This document shows positions 46,017-58,900 of a stretch of DNA of 64,000 nucleotides, piece by piece. How positions within the stretch are numbered: position 1 is the first letter of the stretch; each line of letters starts with the position of its first letter. Both the position numbers and the translations under genes were made by a program. The notes beneath the pieces are model-generated. The model was not told the DNA's origin. It worked only from the letters and a program-made list of their open reading frames with translations, and did not search any database. This stretch comes from Euryodendron excelsum (Eukaryota > Streptophyta > Magnoliopsida > Ericales > Pentaphylacaceae), in NCBI GenBank assembly GCA_033060915.1, contig CM065385.1:10962001-11026000 (forward strand). Reading direction: 5' to 3'.

Positions 46017-48117
46017 TGTTGACTCAAGGTTGATCCTTGTTGACTCAAGATTAATTCCCATATTAATTTTGATGATAACTAAACCTTATGTTATTTTACT
46101 AATGAATCTACTTAGTGTGCAGATTAACAAAGTTCATAATTTAGACTTAAAGTTCAATCTTAAGTCTAATGCATGTCAAAGAGAATGCACAACAAATTCA
46201 AGAGCTATGCAATAAACCAAACAGAGGAGTGATGCTTATCTCTACTTCAAACAAATGCTCTACATTCAAAGAGATTGAAGGTGTTCAAATGAAGTTTCAT
46301 CAAGTATGCATATATTCAATGAAGATTGATTTGCACTCAAGATAGACTGAAGACTTCATTGGAATATACAAAGATTAGTTGAAGAGGTGCAAAGATCAGT
46401 TGAAGAGGAATTGATTGTTGAAGAGATTGAAAATGTTCAAGAGATGACTTCATCAAGCATACAAAGATCAATTCAAAATAATATGATTGAAGTTGCATGA
46501 AAAGAAGACTCACAATAATTGTCTAATCTCTACTTGGAATCTAAGTGAAGAATTCTTCTACAATGTAAAGAATCAATAAAGACTAGATGTATGAAGAGAT
46601 TTCATCAAGCTTGCAAAAGTCTCATTGAAGTGATTTTAAAGAAGAAAGAAGAATTTCTAGCAAAGAGAACAACTAGGCAATGAAGTATTGTGAAACTCTA
46701 CATAATTGAGGAAGCTTGGCATTAAAGAAGATGTTCTGCAATGAAAGAGAAAGTTTTGCAAATGAAGAGGAAAAGATGAACATTGATCTAATGAAGCTCT
46801 GACAGTTTGAGAGTCAAGAGAAGATCAATATCCAATGATTGATTCAATCCAAATTGAATAGAAGTTAACTCTGATGAGTTAAGAAGATTTGATTGATCAT
46901 CATACCCCAAAGACATACTCCTTGAAGATCTTATATCAGTGCTGAGATAAGCTGAATTTTAGAAGTAAGAAAGCAGATTTCTGGATAATGAGGGGACTCA
47001 TGAAAATGAGAAGTCGCCTCTTGATTATAGAAGTAAAAGGCTTAAAGACCAAAAAGACAATAAGGGGACTTATGGAAATAAGGAGTCGCCTCTTGATTAC
47101 AGAAGCAAAAGGCTTAAAGACAAAATGAACAATGAGCGGACTCATAAAAAATGAAGTGTCGCCTCTTGATCACAGAAGCAAAAAGCCTGGAGACCAAGTA
47201 GACATGAGTGGACTCATTGTAATGAAGAGTCGCTTCATGGGGACAGACGCAAAGGCTTAAAGATGAGCGGACACCTGAAGATAAAGAGTCGCATCATGAC
47301 AACAGAAGCCAAAGATGTGAAAACAGAATGAACAAGGAGTCGTCTCATTGATATGAAGAGTAGACTCATAAAGTCAGTGAACTACATCTGGTAAATGCAG
47401 AAGCAAAAAGTGTCAACTCCACAAACCTGGAGCCGACTCCTTGGATATAACGGCTATTTTTCTTAACGTTATAACGAACTGGACGTGCATTAATGATACC
47501 CAACAACCTCTAACGGATGGAATCAATACAGGGGTATATATACAAGCTTCCAACTGTATTTGTAAAGGTGATTTGAAGACAAAAACGAAATCAAACTGAC
47601 TGAATCACTGATATACTCTGAATATTCTTCTTGTCTTCATCTGTGAGCTCAGATTGTAATATCTACTCTTGCTAGAGAGTGTGTTAGTTACTTGTATACT
47701 TTTATACACTTGTAATTGAGAGTTTGAAAGTTCTCTTGCAAAAGCAAAACTCTTGTAAGTTTGAGTGGAGCTTGGACAAAACCACTTGGAGGTTGAAGAG
47801 CTCGGTGAGGAGTTCTTGTGTATAGTGAGTTAAGCACTTTGTCAATCAGCAACCCATTTATAATTAGTGATTACATAGTGGAATAAGATTTCAAAGAGGT
47901 CTTAGGGTGAGGACGTAGACCACGGGTTGTGGTTGAACCTCAGTAAATCTGTGTATTCTTTCTTATGCTCTGTTTTCTTTCCTTTCTCTGATTATATTGC
48001 ATTGCATATAGATTGATCATTGTTACATTGCTTAGATTAATTTTAATTAATCCTAATTGTTATTAATTTTCAAAAAACCCAATTCACCCCCCTCTTGGGT
48101 TGCCTTTTGGACCAACA
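46017..48117 (+). mobile_element. Solo LTR of a SIRE-like Copia retrotransposon, 2.1 kb
   Basis: The sequence runs from TGTTGACTCAAG (46017) to GGACCAACA (48117), with matching TGTTG...CAACA ends. The flanking pentamers GGGTC and GTGTC (48118-48122) differ at one base, consistent with a 5-bp duplication. The right end has the phrases GGGTGAGGACGTAGACCACG and CACCCCCCTCTTGGGTTG, familiar from SIRE/Maximus-type LTRs. A TATA-like GGTATATATACAAG at about 47531 suggests plus-strand orientation and a transcription start near 47565. There is no adjacent primer-binding site or polypurine tract, so it is solo. Confidence 0.8.
46985..47360 (+). repeat. Degenerate about 72-bp repeats in the LTR U3 region
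   Basis: The core GAGTCGCCTCTTGAT with GGACTCAT before it and CAGAAGCAAAAGGC after it recurs with GTCGC at 47013, 47085, 47158, 47229, 47288 and, less clearly, 47339. Spacings are 72, 73, 71, 59 and about 51 bp. The array ends about 170 bp before the TATA-like sequence, the place expected for enhancer repeats. Confidence 0.85.
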
Positions 48118-49678
48118 GTGTCATCCTTCAATCAACTGACTTGACCTAGTCAATGTAGGGTTAATGTGGTGACTTTGTTGCCACATGGCTTTCTTGTGCA
48201 CCTCTCTCAATTATAGCCCCAGCCCTTAAAGGCTTGGGTCAGCCTCGAGCTAGCTCTTGGGGATCTTCTTTAATTTCTTTGTGTTTAAGCCTCCTTTTTC
48301 GGGGGCAATCTTATCTTTATAACCCTCCTTTATAAGACTTAACCCTAGCCCAAAGATGCATTACTAGATTCTTCAATAGAAAAGTCAAGTCTCGCTAGTT
48401 TAGGGAAGAAGACCTCGTTCTCAAAAAGATACATCCAATGCAGCAGAAAGCCAAAGGCAAATTCACCCCCAACTATGAAGGTCTATTCCAGGTTCATAAA
48501 GTCATGACAAGAGGAATATTAATCCTAGCAGAGATAGATAGAGAAGTCTTTCTAGCACCCTAGATTCGATAAAACACTACTATGTGTAATTAGAAACTTG
48601 AACAAAGCAATGACAGCAATAATTGAAAGGAAGAAAGGCCATCATTCATGTTATCCTTTCAAAATAAAAAATAAACCCTCGCTAACTCGTTGAGCCAAAG
48701 GTTTTCTTTTAAATAGCCCCTGTGCTCTCCCCTCGTATATACTTTGAGCCTTAAAAATCCTTTAAGTTCTTATAGCCCTAACTTATGGCCTTTATTACAC
48801 CTAAAACGAAGACTTTTTAGATCGGTTATTGCTATCATTGCTTTTCAAATAAAGATGATTATATAAAAAAGTGGTCTATCTAACAGAACGAGTTATGAGA
48901 AGATAACTCTTTAGCTCTAGGTTCAATACACCTTTGTCAAAAACAACATCAACAATCTTTAGCTAAAACAGCAGCTACATCAGTCAACAAATAAATCTCA
49001 AGCATCAATTGTTCCTTTAGACATGAACACTCAGCATCATTGTCCTCGTTCAGCAAGAGTCATCTTCATCGGCATCAATGAGAGAAATAAAAAGGAAAAA
49101 GCATGGCCTGAGGATATAATGTTAACCCTCTGGGGTGCTATGGTAAAGGCATAGAGTCATGGCAAGATACAAAATTACCGATGTAGTAAAAACCCAAAAA
49201 ATGGGTGCTAACATGCAAAAATGGTAGAATTGACATTAGTGAAAACCCGCAAGGGCATGTGTGGCAAAAATAGTTTAAATGAGAGAAAAAAAAGAAGAGA
49301 AAATAGTCAACTCTCCTGATCAACAGTCTAAGCAACAGAGACAGAACAATCTTAACAAAGTGACAAAACCTCTCACACCTCAACAATGGGTCAAGAGATG
49401 CCAACTTATGAAAAACCTACATTAGTAAAAAAAATTTTAAATTCAGCATGGCTAAGTAATGGACATGAATATTATAAAGTCATTTATTAAGATTAGTTTG
49501 TTATGTCTTGATATTTGCTAACAAAATACTAAGATAGGTACAAGTTCAAGGGGCTTCTTCCTAAGTTTTCTCAGGATCTTGAAGTGTCCTTGAACATAGT
49601 ATTTTGACATCGCAACCCCGCAAGATTTAGAATCTAGCTATTCGGATAATCAATTGGGGTAAGTTAGAAACCTAGAAT
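48118..49678 (+). mobile_element. Remnant of a Ty3/gypsy element (3' end of pol and downstream)
   Basis: The block is non-coding apart from an integrase C-terminal remnant at about 48371-48571. Downstream, phrases such as GTGAAAACCCGCAAGGGC (around 49239) are of the kind found in the 3' non-coding part of Tat/Ogre-type elements. No LTR of this remnant is visible next to it. The SIRE-like solo LTR ends at 48117 and carries its target duplication, so that LTR probably inserted into this older remnant. Confidence 0.55.
48371..48571 (+). pseudogene. Ty3/gypsy integrase C-terminus, fragment
   Basis: The frame reads FNRKVKSR, an in-frame stop, then EEDLVLKKI, GKFTPNYEGLFQV and ILILAEIDREVF before the next stop. 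This pattern (VGDLVLRK ... WxPNYEGPY ... LxxMDG) is the end of the integrase region in Ty3/gypsy Tat- and Athila-type polyproteins. Only about 65 residues remain, so it is a fossil fragment. Confidence 0.8.
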
Positions 49679-51452
49679 TGTTGGCCCGAAATAGCAATTC
49701 AAGAGAGAGGGTGAATTGGGATTTTAAAATTTTAAAGCAATAATCACAAATTAATAAAGAATAAACTAATAGAGCATTAACACAATGCAAGATATATATG
49801 CAGGCAGATTATGATGATGCAGTGAATAAAAAATAGAGCATAAGAATGAGAGACATAAAATTTTACAGAGGTTCAATCATAACTCGTGGCCTACATCCTC
49901 TCTTCATCGATTCTCTCAAATGTATTCTCCATTATGTAAAATCTCTTACATAGCTTGCTAGTTGCTTAAGTGTCTAGTTCACTTCTTTAGAAGAGTTATT
50001 TCCAAACTCTCAAGCCTAAGTGATTTCGTCCAAGATCACTCAATCTTACAAGTGTTTTTTCCAAACTACACTCAAACTCACAACGTTTACAACCTTATCC
50101 AAGTATAATATAAGGATACAAAGGGTGAACTCTCTAAAGAGTAGGTAAAGTAAGTTTCAGCTCACACCATAAACCCCCAATGAATAAACAGAGTATAAGA
50201 TGTAATAAATGAATCTTCACTTTCAGTACTTGATCTTGTATTCTTCTCATTCAAAGATGTGTTGGGGATCTTCTATATATAGCCCTCCTTCAATTCTAGC
50301 CGTTGGAGATGATTTTGGTATATTATAATGCAAAATTAGCCTGTTAGAACATTCAATTTTTTTGACCTTTACAGGCAAGTGTTGACACTATTTCATCAAG
50401 GTGTCAACACTATTAAATCTGGTTCAGCACTGTTATGAAGGTGTCATGGTAGGTGTCAGCACTTCCTTCAGAACTTGCAAATCTGATTTCTGATTGTGTC
50501 AATCATATTTGCAAGCTCTCAACCATTTTAGGAGCTATTTTACTTCATTTGCACACTATCTTTGAAGTGTCGACAAGAACCATTCAAGGTGTCAACCGAA
50601 TCTTGAGTATTAATCATGAAGATAAAAACTTTCCAAGGTGTCAACCATATTTGAGATGTGTTGACAAGGGCTTTGCACATAAATTAAGAAAGTTGGACTT
50701 GAGCAAGGTGTCGACAATAGCTGTGAAATTTCTTCTTTTGAGGATTGAGGGTCTTCAGTAAGATTTTAACTATATTTGTAAGGTGCTAAAAATATCTTAT
50801 TGTATTTTCTAAGATTTTTCAAATAATGTGTCAACCATATTTGTAAGGTGTTGACAAGAGTTTTCAGTGCTTCCCAATTCCTTCAACAAGGATGGTCAAG
50901 GTGTCAACCATAATTGTAAAGTGTTAGCACTTCTATCTTCAATTCTGCTTAAAATTCTTTGTTATGTTAGCCCTTTTATTTGCACTTCAGTTTTCAAAGA
51001 TTGGTTTTAAGTGAACTTAAAACCCTTTAAATGATCTTCCTTGAGTGCTTGAATCTTAGAATGAATTCTTGAATCGTTATAAGACATTCAATCTCTTCAA
51101 AATAGAATTAATCCATAAGGTTATTCTACCAATCTTTATGCTTTTGACAAGTCTTCAAATTACCATGATAGACTTCTAGAGCTTGCATCATTCTTTTTGA
51201 TATTGGTTAATCTTCTTGAACATCTTCAATCACTTTGAAAATAAGATTACGTAAGTAATCTTCTTGTTGAATACATCATCAATCATTCCATCAAGCTTAT
51301 CCATGTATTGAGTTTTCAAACATAATCATTTTGGATTAACCATAAGCATGACATGAATAAATATAACGGATCTTTTTTGACACTAAGTATATTCGTTAGT
51401 AAACAAAACACATTATTTTTGTTATTATCAAAATCAATATGTGGGGTCAACA
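49679..51452 (-). mobile_element. 3' LTR of SIRE-like element A (minus strand)
   Basis: It begins TGTTGGCCC at 49679 and ends GGGGTCAACA at 51452. Next to the right end, on the minus strand, lies TTTTGTCATCATCAAAAGGG then AGAGAT, the conserved sequence and polypurine tract before the 3' LTR in SIRE/Maximus elements. This fixes the orientation and shows that it is the downstream LTR. Its left part carries AGGGTGAATTGGG and CGTGGCCTACATCC, complements of the same phrases in the plus-strand solo LTR at 46017. It contains repeated GGTGTCAAC motifs (50380-50930). The upstream LTR of this element is not in the window. Confidence 0.82.
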
Positions 51453-52668
51453 ATCTCTCCCTTTTGATGATGACAAAACCCTAAAAATATATGTATATTA
51501 AACTCGAAGCAATCAGAATATATATATGATTCATAAATTAAAAATTGTAAGGCACCACCCCCTTACACAAACATTCATATACAAGATATCAATCATAATT
51601 TGTAAGGCTCCGCCTACTATCTCAAAATAAGAATCCTCTTTTCACAAAATATTTCATATATTTTTCATAGAATATTTCTTCACATTTTTGTCAATGCATC
51701 AAAAAGAGATATAAAAATTACATCTTAAAGACTGGTAGAATAGCAAAAAATGTTAAAACATGAAAATAATTATTGTTTCGAATGAAAACGAATAACTTAA
51801 TCAAATCAAACACTTTAGTCATTAATCAATCAAAATCAAGAAGAATGATAAACATCCAAACATATATTAACATGCATAACAATAGTGACAAGCCCAAAAT
51901 TCAGGAAGTGTTACAAGTTAAATATTTTCTTAAGATTATAATTCATGTAATTAGCAAATTAAATACAAAAATGTAATGCTAATGCAAACCATGCAGATAG
52001 GGATTTTGGAAGTTAAGATTTTTGGTCTAAGAGAGTATTGCTTTGGTGAAGGTTCTTGGGATGTTTTGGGAGTAGAGGCTGGACAGGTTTGAGTGGGAAT
52101 AGTAGGCTGATTCTCAGCAGGTGCCTCTTTATCAGAAATAGTCTTCTCTTTATCAGAGGGTGAAGTGTTTTATATTTCTTCTTCTTTTTTAGATAACTAC
52201 TGCTTGAGTCCATCTTTGCTGGAGTGTAATCCACAAAAAAAAAAAAAAAAGCTCTTCCAATCTCCTTATTCACCTTGTTGCTAACAACCACAATTTTTTT
52301 GTTCATCTTCTTCACCTTGTTCTCTACAATCATAAGCCTTATGATCATATTATCCACTTTGGTGTTCAATTGAGTAAACATTTTCTCTCGATAATTCCTC
52401 AACTACTTAATCATACCCAATCCATTTATCCATTTCCAGAAGTTATCATCATGTTAAGAATTTGCTTTGCAACTCTTAAAGGTTCTCCACTTACTTAAGA
52501 AGTTTCTCTCCTGATGGAAGTATCCTCCCCCTCAAAATGATATCCAGTTTTTGTTTTCTCATGCTTTAAAAACCAAACTCCTGTTTCTTCATTTAACTGA
52601 TATCACATTCTATTCAGAGTAAACTAATTATACTCATCAGTCTTTAACATCACTTTTTTCTTCACTTT
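51453..52668 (-). pseudogene. Element A: polypurine tract, 3' region and end of the envelope-like ORF
   Basis: On the minus strand, 52402 to about 52015 encodes a coiled-coil-like stretch (KVDNMIIRLMIVENKVKK). After a frame change around 52230-52250 comes a Ser/Thr/Pro-rich tail ending in KQYSLRP. This corresponds in position and character to the glutamate/Pro-rich C-terminus of the envelope-like ORF in element B. The remainder, to the polypurine tract next to 51452, is non-coding. The long A/T run at about 52236-52250 breaks the frame. Assignment rests on order and composition rather than a strong domain match. Confidence 0.55.
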
Positions 52669-52830
52669 CTGTAAGCACCTTATTTTTGCCTGCTTGGTGA
52701 TCTTTAGCCCAACCGGACACACATTTAAACCTAAGATCAACCTTCCAAACTCCATTCCAATCAACCGGTCTCACCTTGAGCTCGCATGAAGCCAAGTGAC
52801 CAAAACACTCTTGAGGCATCACTCCAATTC
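52669..52830 (-). repeat. Possible inverted fragment of a Tat/Ogre-type LTR end
   Basis: On the minus strand this ends GGCAAAAATAAGGTGCTTACA-like, close to the end of the 4.6-kb LTR at 60595 (GCAAAAATGGGGTGCTTACA), with patchy similarity for some 60 bases before it. The open frame here is then incidental. A perfect-ish (AATTC)n run follows at 52827-52852. Confidence 0.4.
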
Positions 52831-52905
52831 AATTCAATTCAATTCAATTCAATCTAGCACACTTGTTGAGAAGGCGTCTAAGTCTTCAGAGTAATAAGTT
52901 CACCC

Positions 52906-54031
52906 TGTCACGCCCTGATTTTTCGCACTCGAGAAAACACAAGTGAGAAAAACACAGTACTCTCTCATTAGAACTCATCTTCCTAGAAGGACGAGTGCAA
53001 CTAGATTTGAACTAAAAATTAACTTGAATAAGGGCTTTTAATAAAAGTTTGGAGTCGCCACCTAACTTTGTTTAGGTGAGTTAGGTCACTTAAAACTAAG
53101 TGCAATATGAAGATTAAACTTAGGATTTTTGAAAATGTTTTGGAAAACTTCATCAAGAAAGGGTTTTTGCAGAAAACAAGTTGTTTGGCCATCTTTGAAA
53201 AGATTTAACCCCTTTTTTGAAAATAACTCCATTTTTGATCTTTCAAAAATAGTGATTCTAGATTTAGAGGTTAGTTACGTATAAGGAAGATGCACTAGGC
53301 TTTCAGCCTATCCTGTCCTTGCGGTATTTACATGTCTTTTCACCCTAGGTTCACTCATTTAGAATCTTCGATTATCCATTGTCCAGCTATATCCACTTTG
53401 AAAAGAATTTTAGAAGAGAGATTTGAGATGATGCATGACATGCAAGTACAAGAAAATAATTTGATTTTTGAAAATAGATTTGAAAAAAGGTTTTGAAGTT
53501 TGAAAGAGGTAGTGAAAATTGAAAACTTGAAAAAGGTTGTGGAATTGAAAATTTAAAAAGGTTGTGACCGCACTCATGGGAGTTGCCTAAGTATCCCTTT
53601 GTTCGGAATCCGGTCAGTCGTAGTTTAGACTCGAGGTCCTATTGAAAATAGACACTTTGAGGTCTTTGAAAAGTTTGGCTTGAAAAGTTTGATTTGAAAT
53701 TTTGATTGGGAGATTGGGAATTGAACTTTGATTTGAAATTGACTTGAATTGGAGTTTGAAAACCATCTTGATTTAGAAAAGAGTTTTAGAAAAGAGTTGA
53801 AACTTCCTAACTTTAGGGTTAGGGTTGAACTAGAGTTTAGACACCTCCTAGGTAACCTAGGGTTAAAGCATGCAATTGAAATAAGAAGATTTGATTTTAG
53901 AAAGTTAAATTTTAGAAAAGTTTCGAATTAGGAAGGTTCCAAATTAGAAAAGTTTCCTTTTTAAAAAATAGTTGATTTTTGAAAGATTGAATTTGTAAAG
54001 TTTTGAATTTAAAAAGATTTGAACTTAGAAA
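52906..54031 (+). mobile_element. Truncated Tat/Ogre-type LTR (first 1.1 kb)
   Basis: It starts TGTCACGCCCTGATTTTTCG at 52906 and follows the 55976 LTR closely. It includes GGAGTCGCCACCTAACTT near the start, GGTTAGTTACG, CTTGCGGTA, GTTGCCTA(A/C)GTATC and then the TTTAGAAAAG-type repeats. It stops at 54031, where the SIRE-like LTR begins, so about three quarters of the LTR is missing. The right target duplication is lost. Confidence 0.8.
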
Positions 54032-55244
54032 TGTTGGCCTCACAAATTTGTAAAGTCCTCACTCCAAGATCCTTTTGAAGTCTTCTTCTACTATGCAATC
54101 TTCAATTACAAAGTAGAGGCCAGTTGAAGTGCCTAGCTCACTCTTCTTGAAACTTACACCCAAGTTTCAATGCTACAAGAGTTTTGTCCAAGCTCTCTCA
54201 AACTTACAAGTGTTTTTCTTTTAGAAAAGAACACTCAAACTCTCACTCACAAGTGTATAAAGGATTTACAATTGAAGTATACACTCTCTATGAAGAGTAG
54301 ATGAGAAAATGAAAAGCTCACTAAATGCCAAGTATTGAAGACAAAGAGAATTTTCAGTTAGTGTAAGAATTGTTACCTCTTGATGATCAAAGGATGGAAT
54401 AATCTTGTATCTCTTACTCATAAATGCATTTGGAGGCTTATATATAAAGTCCTGAATTGATTTCACCCGTTGGAGGTAGTTGGAGCTTCATTAAATGTGT
54501 GCCCAGTTCAATATAACGTTTAAAAATATAGCCGTTAGTCCCCAAGTGTTGACATATGACTTTATATGTCAATACATCAAGCCTGCATTCTCTAGTAGTT
54601 GCTCTTTGTCTCCATGTATCGACACATCAAACCTATGTGTCGACACTTGATCATCCATTCTTCAAGCATTAGCCTCTGCCCTCATGTGTCAATACATCAC
54701 TCAGAAAATCTCTTCCATGCTTTCCTTGATCAAGCTTAGCTTCAAAAACACTTCAAGTACTTCAAGGAATCTTCTCTTTGGGATATTGTGATTTTTCAAA
54801 GCTTTCAATCAAGTGTGGTTGTTCAATAAAGTCTTCAATTCAATTTGGATTGAATTCATTTTAATTTCTTCAAAAACTTTTCTTGGATTCTTCATAGAGT
54901 CTTTACACGCATGATGAATTCTTCTTTTGAACACCTTCAATCTTTTCGAATTCATATCAACTTCATTGAGTCTTTATAGGCTTAATGAAATTTTCTTTTA
55001 AGCACCTTCAATATCTTCGAATTCACATTATTGGTTTGACATTTGAATAGGTGTCATTGCTCTATTTTGGTGCATTACTCTGTTTTGATGCATTGCTCGA
55101 TCCTTGAGTTGTTCTACATCTATTTGACTTTCATTATATTTTAGGTGTAAAATATATTTACTCATTGAACTGCACATTAATTAAAATCATTAGCAAATTA
55201 ACACAAGGTTTAGTTATCATCAAAATCAAGGCGTGTAGTCAACA
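54032..55244 (-). mobile_element. 3' LTR of SIRE-like element B (minus strand)
   Basis: It runs from TGTTGGCCTC (54032) to GTAGTCAACA (55244). On the minus strand, TTTTGTCATCATCAAAAAGG then GAGAGAT directly precedes it, the same polypurine tract as in element A. It is shorter than LTR A (1.2 against 1.8 kb) and lacks the GGGTGAATTGGG block at its left end, so it may be truncated there. Motifs of the form GTGTYGACAC occur at about 54545-54690. Confidence 0.75.
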
Positions 55245-55975
55245 ATCTCTCCCTTTTTGATGATGACAAAACCTTTGCAAGATTAGGTATAAGAATGAAA
55301 TGAATAGAATCAGATTTCATACCTTGAAAAAGCTCCCCCTCTATTTTGCAACTGATGCTTCCAAGAAAAATATCCTTTCTTTTTGTTTTTTTATCAAAAA
55401 CAATCCTCAAAGAGTTTTTATTAAAGATGTTTTATCAAAGCATCACTCAATTTATAGCAATTCTATTCATCATTAAACAATCCTTTAACATTTTACTCCT
55501 CCTAAGAACATGCTTCATCATTCTTTATTTCCATTCATCATTCAATCATTTAATATTCAATTATCATCATTTCATGGATCACGTAATCATAAAACAGTCC
55601 ATTCTTCTTGTAATCATTAAGCAGTCCATTCTTCTCCACATTTTATTTCCATACAATTCATTTTGTTTCCATTGTTCATGTAAACCATTTTAGTTCAATT
55701 CTTCTCCCCTCTTTTTGTCAATTCATCAAAAAGATAAATAAAAGTTTATAACATAGACAAGTACAATAGTAAAAAATCTTAAAACAGAATAATGTGTATA
55801 AACAGGGTAGCAAGCATAACATTCAATCATTAAGACCTCAAGCTACAACAACAAGGTTATATTTTATTCACAAAAGTCATTACAAGAGAGCAGTCAGTGA
55901 TCATTCAAAAAATATTACAAAAAAAATTGTCTTTGAGGATGACATGCCATCCTTTAACAAAAATGCATACATATG

Positions 55976-58900
55976 TGTCGCGTCTAGATTTTTCGCAATT
56001 AAGGAATACACACATAAGCGGGAAAAATACTGTACTCTCTCGTTAAAATTCATCCTCCTAGAAAAATGAGTGCGACTAGGTTTGAATTGAAAATTGATTT
56101 GAATAAAGGGCTTTTGAAAAACAATTTGGAGTCGCCACCTAACTTGATTAAGGTGAGTTAGGTCACCTAAAAACTAAGCACAATCCGAAGACTACACTTA
56201 GGGTTTTTAAAAATGATTTTGAAAATACTACCTCAAGAGAGGGTTTTTAAGAAAACAGGTTGTTTGGCATCCTTTGGAAAATATTTAAGCCCTTTTTTGA
56301 AAATAACTCCATTTTGGTCTTTGAAAACAATGATTCTAAGTTCGGAGGTTAGTTACTTGTAGGGAAGACGCATTAAGTCATCACCCTACCCGGCCCTTGC
56401 GGTACTTACATGTCTATTCACCCTAGATTCACCTATGAGAGTCTTCAACTAACAAATGTTCAAAACTATCCACTTTAGAAAAGAATTTTTGAAAAGACAT
56501 GATGCACGATATGTAAATGCAACAGAAAAAGGGAGTTGGAAAATTAATTTGGAAATAGATTTGAAAAGAAATTGAAGAGATTTGAAAAGATAGATTTGAA
56601 ATTGGAAAGTTTTAGAAATTGGAAATAGAGATTTGAAAATAGATTTTTGGAATTGGAAACTTGAAATAGATTATGGAATTGGAGATTCGAAAATAATTAT
56701 GGAATTGGAGATTTGAAAAGAGTTATGGAATTGAAAATTGAAAAAAAATTGTGATCGCACCCATAAGGGTTGCCTACGTATCGTTTTTGAGGAATCAGGT
56801 CAGTCATAGTTCGGATAAGAGTTCGATTGAAGATAAAAGGTATGATTAGAAGAAAGAGATTTTGATTTGGAATTCGAATTGGACGATTAGGAAATCAAGA
56901 TTGAACTTAGACCTAGCATTGAATTTGAAAGAGGATTTGACCTTTGGAAGAGAACTTGGACTAAATTTGGAAAGATAGAGTTTTGGGAAACCTAGACTTA
57001 GGAAAGATGGGATTTAGGAAAGACTTGAGGTTTAAGAAAGATTTGAGTCAAATGTTGGACTTGGAAGATTAGGGAAAGACTAGATTTAGGAAATGTTCGA
57101 ATTAGGAAAGTTCCATTTTAGGAAAGTTTCATTTTAGAAAAAATTTCGAATTAGGAAAGTTTCATTTTATGAAAGATTTGAAATTTGAAAAGTTTTAGCT
57201 TAAGAAAGTTTTAACTTAAGAAAGTTTTGGATTTAGAAAGTTTTGAAATTTAGAAAGTTTAGGATTTAGAAAGATTTGAAATTTGAGTTTTAGAATGCTT
57301 GAGATTAGGAAAGGTTTAAGTTTAAGAAAGGTTTGAAAACTTAAAGTTTAAGGGAAGATATGAAAGTTTAAGTTTTGGAAACTTAAGGTTTAGGAAAGTA
57401 TGAGATTAGGAAGGATTTGAATTAGGAAAGATTTAGAGTTGGAAGGACTGAGATTCCTATTTCCTAAAACAAGGGATTGGATTTTGTTTCTAAAAGAAGT
57501 GTTTTGATTTTGTTTCCAAAAATGGAGGATAGAATCTAGTTTCCTAAAGGGAAGATGGAATTTGGCATGGATTTGGAAGGATGATGTTTTAGAAACCCTA
57601 GATTTGGAAGACTATAGTTTTGATGTAGAAAATAAATTTTGGAAACTTATGATTTTTGATGTAAAAGGGGAGATTTTGGAAACCTAGGTTTTAAAGCAAG
57701 ATTGAAAATCATGTTTTAAGGAAGGGAATTAGGGTTTTCTAATCGTTAGCTCTAAGGTTTAACTGAGACTCTAAGGAAAAAGTTTTTGGAAAGTGAGTTT
57801 TTAGAAAATGAGTTTTTTAGAAGGAAATCCTAGAGAGGAGTTTTGTTTTAGAAAGGGATTTGAAAGAGTTTTTAGGAAGGGATTTTGGAAAGTAAAACTT
57901 TGAGAGAGTTTTTGAAAAGAGAAGTTTTGGAAGGAGATCTTAAAAATGAGTTTTTGAAAAGCAAATTTTGAAAAGAGAGTTTATGAAAAGGAGTTTTTGG
58001 GAAAGTGCTTTTTGGGAAGGAATTTTTAGGAAAGAGTTTTAAGGAATGAATGTTAAAGAGGGTTTTTTTAGAAAAGAGTTTTGAAAAATAGATTTTTTAA
58101 GGGAGTTTTTGAAAACAATTTTGGAAAGGAGATTGGAGAGAGTTTTTAGAAAGTTTGTTGGAAAATAGATTTTTAGAAAGAGAGATTTTTGAAAAGAAAA
58201 TTTTTAGAAAGTATATAAAATACCTCACTTTCCTAAGGCGATTCTAACCATAAGAAGGTTAGAACCACTCTAAGACAGTGGTTTTGAAAACAACAAGGAG
58301 TTGAAAAAATGGACCATATTCGTCACTTTAAATGTAACACTTTTCTAAAACAACCCTAGCCATGGAAATGTTAGAATCACCTTAGGATTGTGATTTTGAA
58401 AACAAGTTTTGAAAAGAAGAATTTGATGTAAGTTTTAAAAACAAGTTTGAAAACAAATTTTGGAGAGATGCAAAATCATGATATGCACAATGCAAGTTGG
58501 GGTCGTGAACATACAAGGTTAAAGGCTTCACCACTTAATCAAGGGGGCCGAACCCACGTGGTCTCCAATTAGACTAAGAGAAAGCCCTCCACACGGTGAT
58601 CTCCAATAGCCTAATCCTACACATGGACCAGAAAGTCCCTTATTTCAAACATGCAAGAAGAAGAGGGGGGGGGGGAGGGAAGAAGATGGGGGATTAAAAT
58701 AGAAGAATACCCAAGTGGGTTCGGAGGGAGAAAAAAGAGGGGGAAGATGCGTAAACTTAAATAGAGAGTCTATCTTGTATCTTCTTTATTTTGCTTTGAT
58801 TTGCGCGCTTTGTTTTCCTTGCTTGCTTTTCTTGCTTCAGTCCTTGCTTTGCTTCAGTCTTCAAGAACTTGTCTTCGATCTTCGGGAGCTTCAAAGTTGC

